From positions 1-9,895 of the forward strand of contig QHTS01000156.1 of NCBI GenBank assembly GCA_003220905.1: a stretch of 9,895 bases of DNA, given 5' to 3'. This document shows, in pieces, positions 6,415-9,895 of the stretch (within the stretch, counting starts at the first letter, position 1; every line of letters begins with the position of its first letter). Under the pieces are notes generated by a model, which searched no databases, was not told where the DNA came from, and saw only the letters and a list, made by a program, of their open reading frames with translations. The stretch comes from Gemmatimonadota bacterium (lineage in GTDB: Bacteria > Gemmatimonadota > Gemmatimonadetes > Gemmatimonadales > GWC2-71-9). The translations under genes were made by a program, and so were the position numbers.

Positions 6415-7574
6415 TGCGGATCGCGTACGTCTGCGCCGATGCCGGCGTCCCGATCTTCGGGCGCAAGGGCTGCTCAGTCCACGTGCAGGAGATGCTCCGG
6501 GCCTTCCAAAGGCGGGGCGCCGGCGTGGACGTGTTTGCCGCCCGCGTGGACGAGACCCCGTCGTCCGGACTCGAGTCGCTGCAGGTTCACCACGTGACAC
6601 CCGTAGGCGACGGCGACCCGTCCAGCCACGCAGCCGCGATCGCTGCGCTGAACGACGAGCTCGCCGCCCTGCTCGATCGTGCCGGGCCGTATGACCTCGT
6701 GTACGAGCGCTACTCGCTCTGGAGCGTCGCCGCGATGGAGCACGCGGCCACCGCCGGTATCCCGGGGCTGCTTGAGGTGAACGCCCCGCTGATCGAGGAG
6801 CAAGCCACGTACCGTGGGCTGCGCGACGCCGGGGGGGCCGACCGCGTGGCCGCGCGCGTGTTCCGGGCCGCCAGTGTGCTGCTCGCCGTGTCCAAGGAGG
6901 TCGCCGCCTGGCTCGAGCGCCGCGGGGCCGCGCTGGATCGCGTGCACGTGATCCCCAACGGCGTGGACGCGGAGCGGTTCCGGCCGGATGTGCGGCCGGC
7001 CGCCCCCGGAACGCTCGGAAGCTTTACCGTGGGTTTCGTCGGCTCGATGAAGCCGTGGCATGGACTAGACGTCCTGGTCGAGGCGTTCGCGCGCCTGCAC
7101 GGGCGCGCCCCCGAGGCCCGGTTGCTGCTCGTGGGCGACGGGCCGGCGCGGGCCGCCGCGTGCGCCGACCTATCGGCCCGTGGGCTGGCCGGCGTCGTGC
7201 ACTGCACCGAGGCGGTGCCCCCGCTCGAGGTGCCAGGGCTCCTGACCTCGGTCGACGCTGCGGTTGCCCCCTACGCTCGCGCGAACGGCTTCTATTTCTC
7301 GCCGCTGAAGGTGTACGAGTACATGGCGGCGGGTCGAGCGGTCGTGGCGAGCCGCGTGGGGCAGCTGGAGACCGTGATTCAGCATGATGTCAACGGGTTG
7401 CTATGCCCGCCGGGGGATGCCGCGGCCCTGGCAGTGGCGCTCGAGCGGCTGCGGTGCGAGCCGGCGGTGCGCGCGCGCCTGGGGCGAGCCGCGCGGGCGA
7501 CGGTGCTCGGCAGCCACACGTGGGACGCGGTCGCGGCCCGCGTGCTGGAGCTCGCCGCCGCGGTGGAGGTCTAG
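6414..7574 (+). CDS. GT4-family glycosyltransferase
   Basis: 386 residues from the ATG at 6414. An in-frame ATG at 6351 would add 21 Arg-rich residues and overlap the previous gene; it is rejected because MRIAYVCADAG is the normal first strand of GT4 proteins. N-domain: GRKGCSVHVQEMLRAF (16-31), the glycine-rich acceptor-side loop. C-domain: FTVGFVGSMKPWHGLDVL (from 204), LLLVGDGPAR, then FYFSPLKVYEYMAAGRAVVAS with Glu302 as the ribose-binding glutamate. The first Glu of the EX7E motif is replaced by Tyr; from memory, FYFSPLK-type GT4 enzymes often lack it. Weak GAGG at 6400-6403, 10 bases before the start, suggests coupled translation. Its stop is directly followed by the exporter's GTG. Inferred role: a further sugar transfer in the same glycan pathway. 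Confidence 0.88.
   Translation: MRIAYVCADAGVPIFGRKGCSVHVQEMLRAFQRRGAGVDVFAARVDETPSSGLESLQVHHVTPVGDGDPSSHAAAIAALNDELAALLDRAGPYDLVYERYSLWSVAAMEHAATAGIPGLLEVNAPLIEEQATYRGLRDAGGADRVAARVFRAASVLLAVSKEVAAWLERRGAALDRVHVIPNGVDAERFRPDVRPAAPGTLGSFTVGFVGSMKPWHGLDVLVEAFARLHGRAPEARLLLVGDGPARAAACADLSARGLAGVVHCTEAVPPLEVPGLLTSVDAAVAPYARANGFYFSPLKVYEYMAAGRAVVASRVGQLETVIQHDVNGLLCPPGDAAALAVALERLRCEPAVRARLGRAARATVLGSHTWDAVAARVLELAAAVEV
7565..7569 (+). promoter_or_regulatory. Strong ribosome binding site of the ABC exporter
   Basis: GGAGG lies 5 bases before the GTG at 7575, inside the last codons of the glycosyltransferase. It is the best Shine-Dalgarno in the window and fixes the exporter start although the initiator is GTG directly after the upstream TAG. 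Confidence 0.75.
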
Positions 7575-9413
7575 GTGGGACAGCCCCTGACGCTGCGCGC
7601 GGCGCTGCCCGGCCTGGGGCGGCTGGTGCGGCGGCTCTGGCCGTACGTGCGGCGCGAGCGGCCGCTGATCGTCGTGTCCCTGCTGGCGCTGTATGCCGAG
7701 ATCGGCCTGCGTCTGCTCGAGCCGTGGCCGCTGAAGGTCGTCCTGGACCACGTCGTGGGCGCCGGCCACCACAGTCGCTGGGTGGACCGTGTCTTGGCCG
7801 CCCTCGACCCGGGGACGCTGCTCGTGCTTGCGGCGGTGGCGGTGGTCGCGTTCGCGGGCCTGCGGGCTCTGGCCGCCTACTACAACACCGTCGGCCTTGC
7901 GCTCGCCGGCAACCGGGTGCTGACCGCCGTGCGCAACGAGCTGTACGCCCAGCTGCAGCGCCTCTCCCTCTCGTTTCACACGCGGGCCCGCACCGGCGAT
8001 CTCATCGTGCGCGTGACGGGGGACGTGGGGTTCCTGCAGGACGTGGTGGTCACGGCGTTCCTGCCGCTCCTCGCGAGCGGACTCACCTTCGTCGGCATGG
8101 CGGCGGTGATGCTCTGGCTCAACGCACCGTTGGCGCTGTTGGCGTTCGCGACCGGGCCGCTGTTCTTGCTGAGCACGGTGCGCCTCAGCCGGCGGATCCG
8201 CGACAACGCGCGGCGGCAGCGCGAGCAGCAGGGAGCGATGGCCGCGACGGCGGCCGAGTCGATCGGGGCGGTGAAGGTGGTCCACGCCTTGTCGTTGGAG
8301 GGGACGTTCGCGCAGGCCTTCACCAAGCAGAGCCGCAAGAATCTCGCGACGGGCGCGGCGGCCACGCGGCTGGAGGCCACGCTCGAGCGCACGGTGGACC
8401 TGCTCATCGCCGTCGCCACAGCGCTCGTGCTCTGGAGCGGCGCGCGCTTCGTGCTGCGCGGCGCGATGACGCTGGGCGACCTGGTCGTCTTCCTCGCCTA
8501 TCTGCGCACCGCCTTTCGGCCGGCGAAGGACTTCGCCAAGTACACGGGCCGCCTCGCCAAAGCGTCGGCGGCGGGCGAGCGCGTGGTCGATCTGCTGGAC
8601 CGCACGCCCGACGTGCGGGACCTGCCGGGCGCCGTGCCGGCCCCTCCCCTGCGCGGGCACGTGCGGTTTGAGGGCGTGGGCTTCGCCTACGACCCCGGCC
8701 ACGCAGCCCTCGAGTCGATCGATTGCACGGTCGAACCCGGCCAGCACGTCGCCCTGGTGGGACCCTCGGGGAGCGGGAAGTCGACCGTTGCCAGCTTGAT
8801 TCTGCGGCTGTACGACCCGACCGCGGGACGGGTGCTGATCGACGGGCGGGACCTCCGCGAGTACACGCTGGCGTCGCTGCGTACGCAGATCAGCGTGGTG
8901 CTGCAGGACAGCATCCTGTTTGTGGGGACGATCCGCGACAATATCGGTCAGGGCGCTCCGGGCGCCTCACCCGAGGCGATCGAAGCGGCCGCCCGGCTCG
9001 CCAACGCCCACGGGTTCATCATGGCGCAGCCGCAGGGCTACGACACCGTCGTGGGAGAGCGCGGCGTGACGCTGTCCAACGGCCAGCGCCAGCGGATCGC
9101 CATTGCCCGCGCGGCGATTCGGCACGCACCCATCCTGATCCTGGACGAGCCTACGACGGGCCTCGACGGTGAGAACGAACGGACCGTCATCGAAGCGCTG
9201 GAGCGGCTGACGGAGGGGCAGACCACGCTCCTCATCACCCACAACCTGGAGCTCGCCGCTCGGGCGACCCTGATCCTCTACCTCGAGGCCGGCCGCGTGC
9301 GGGAGCGCGGCACCCACGCCGAGCTGCTGCGAGCGGAGGGGCCGTACGCCAACCTGTACCGCCTCCGGCTGACCGGTGCGGGCCCCGAGCGCTACGACGC
9401 TGTCAACGCGTGA
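7575..9413 (+). CDS. Half-size ABC exporter (MsbA-like permease-ATPase fusion)
   Basis: 612 residues, the normal size of a type IV (MsbA/Sav1866-fold) half transporter that works as a homodimer in the inner membrane. Six hydrophobic segments lie at about 31-48, 81-103, 157-181, 183-202, 272-292 and 298-314. LSFHTRARTGDLIVRVTGD (from 132) is the usual coupling-helix region. The ATPase domain (about 365-600) is complete: Walker A GPSGSGKST (396-404, Lys402), Q-loop Gln444, signature LSNGQ (500-504) instead of LSGGQ, Walker B ILILDEP with Asp524 and catalytic Glu525, D-loop TTGLDGENE, H-loop His556. ATP-driven outward flipping of a lipid, lipid-linked glycan or drug is expected. The three glycosyltransferase genes directly upstream favour a glycolipid or glycan substrate; a multidrug pump is the alternative. 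Confidence 0.92.
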   Translation: MGQPLTLRAALPGLGRLVRRLWPYVRRERPLIVVSLLALYAEIGLRLLEPWPLKVVLDHVVGAGHHSRWVDRVLAALDPGTLLVLAAVAVVAFAGLRALAAYYNTVGLALAGNRVLTAVRNELYAQLQRLSLSFHTRARTGDLIVRVTGDVGFLQDVVVTAFLPLLASGLTFVGMAAVMLWLNAPLALLAFATGPLFLLSTVRLSRRIRDNARRQREQQGAMAATAAESIGAVKVVHALSLEGTFAQAFTKQSRKNLATGAAATRLEATLERTVDLLIAVATALVLWSGARFVLRGAMTLGDLVVFLAYLRTAFRPAKDFAKYTGRLAKASAAGERVVDLLDRTPDVRDLPGAVPAPPLRGHVRFEGVGFAYDPGHAALESIDCTVEPGQHVALVGPSGSGKSTVASLILRLYDPTAGRVLIDGRDLREYTLASLRTQISVVLQDSILFVGTIRDNIGQGAPGASPEAIEAAARLANAHGFIMAQPQGYDTVVGERGVTLSNGQRQRIAIARAAIRHAPILILDEPTTGLDGENERTVIEALERLTEGQTTLLITHNLELAARATLILYLEAGRVRERGTHAELLRAEGPYANLYRLRLTGAGPERYDAVNA

Positions 9414-9895
9414 TGCGGCTCCGGCGCGGGACGGGGGAGAGGGGGGGGACACTCGCGGTCGCGATGCTGTTGGCGTTCGCCCTGCCGCGAACGGCCGCGG
9501 CCCAAGTCGGCACGACCACGGAGATCATCACCGGGACGGTGACGGGGCCCGACAGCCAGCCCCTCGCCGGAGCGCTCGTGCAGGCGACGTCCCTGGAGAC
9601 CCAGGTGTCGCGCCAGCGGACTACCGACGCGCGCGGCCGGTTCACCATCGTCTTTCCCGAGGGCGGTGGGCAATACCAGCTCACCGTACGCTACATCGGC
9701 CTGGCACCGGCACGGGTGACCATCGCACGCCAGGCGGACGAGGACCGCCTCGTCGCGAACGTCCGGATGGACCTGACCATCGTCGCTCTGGAGCCGGTCG
9801 CGGTACAAGCGGCGGCCCCGCTGCGCGGGCTCGAGCGGCTGGGGCCGGGCGCAACCGGACGCGACCTCAGGTCCGAGGCGATGAGCCGCCTCCCG
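9413..9895 (+). CDS. TonB-dependent-receptor-like outer-membrane protein, N-terminal part (3' truncated by window)
   Basis: An open frame of 161 codons running off the window. Its ATG overlaps the exporter stop as TGATG, so it is probably translated by re-initiation; no Shine-Dalgarno is visible. Residues 1-30 are a Sec signal peptide: Arg-rich n-region, h-region LAVAMLLAFAL, cleavage expected at AAA-Q31. Residues about 38-120 are a carboxypeptidase-regulatory-like beta domain (ITGTVTGPDSQPLAGALVQA, TTDARGRFTIVFPEGG), which commonly precedes the plug of TonB-dependent receptors. LEPVAVQA follows, and the end EAMSRLP resembles the start of a plug domain, but the plug and barrel are outside the window, so another protein carrying this domain remains possible. 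A G8 run (9441-9448) lies in codons 10-12. A later in-frame ATG at 9464 would leave a short signal peptide. Confidence 0.8.
   Translation, partial: MRLRRGTGERGGTLAVAMLLAFALPRTAAAQVGTTTEIITGTVTGPDSQPLAGALVQATSLETQVSRQRTTDARGRFTIVFPEGGGQYQLTVRYIGLAPARVTIARQADEDRLVANVRMDLTIVALEPVAVQAAAPLRGLERLGPGATGRDLRSEAMSRLP
9441..9448 (+). repeat. G8 homopolymer near the 5' end of the receptor gene
   Basis: Eight consecutive G at codons 10-12, preceded by a G5 run at 9433-9437. Slippage by one base would shift the frame early in the coding sequence. It is also a place where sequencing or assembly errors are likely. Confidence 0.85.

Noticed and set aside
7403..8671. 422-codon plus-strand frame over the exporter
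   Set aside because: Ala/Arg/Gly-rich translation without motifs, overlapping the real exporter frame which has all ABC motifs.
7401..8747. 448-codon open frame on the minus strand opposite the glycosyltransferase end and the exporter
   Set aside because: His/Arg/Gln-rich translation without domains, lying antisense to two clearly conserved genes; typical of very GC-rich coding DNA.

Overview
The window is GC-rich, with long open frames in several registers and frequent GTG starts. It has a multidomain PQQ-type dehydrogenase lipoprotein, a TonB-receptor-like gene, a tRNA-His without an encoded CCA, and SD-led tightly packed genes. Together these suggest a Gram-negative (diderm) environmental bacterium; Gemmatimonadota or a neighbouring phylum is my best guess. 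That assignment is inferred from gene style, not from a marker gene.

Layout: (1) 1-452, plus strand: the C-terminal part of a fold-type IV PLP enzyme, best read as aminodeoxychorismate lyase (PabC). (2) 449-3121, minus strand: an 890-residue lipoprotein with a glucose/sorbosone dehydrogenase propeller, a PKD domain, further beta-rich segments, a run of 19 prolines and a C-terminal beta domain. It converges on pabC, and the two TAG stops lie within one CTAG. (3) 3242-3316: tRNA-His(GTG). (4) 3317-3840: about 520 bases without a convincing gene, holding a striking repeat built from GACGCACA/TGTGCGTC units with a 21-bp near-perfect inverted repeat, then featureless sequence. (5) 3841-9895, plus strand: a compact five-gene run: a MurG-like glycosyltransferase, two GT4-type glycosyltransferases, a half-size ABC exporter, and the 5' end of a TonB-dependent-receptor-like gene that runs off the window.

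In the five-gene run, three of the four junctions overlap or abut (11-bp overlap, stop directly followed by start, TGATG). The other is a 52-bp gap bridged by a possible 18-codon ORF. The likely joint task is to build a short glycan or glycolipid in the cytoplasm and move it across the inner membrane through the homodimeric exporter. The outer-membrane receptor gene is translationally coupled to this unit. The substrate cannot be read from the sequence. This run is the best candidate here for an uncharacterised system. The repeat element after the tRNA, the proline microsatellite and the G8 tract in the receptor's signal-peptide region are the other notable points.
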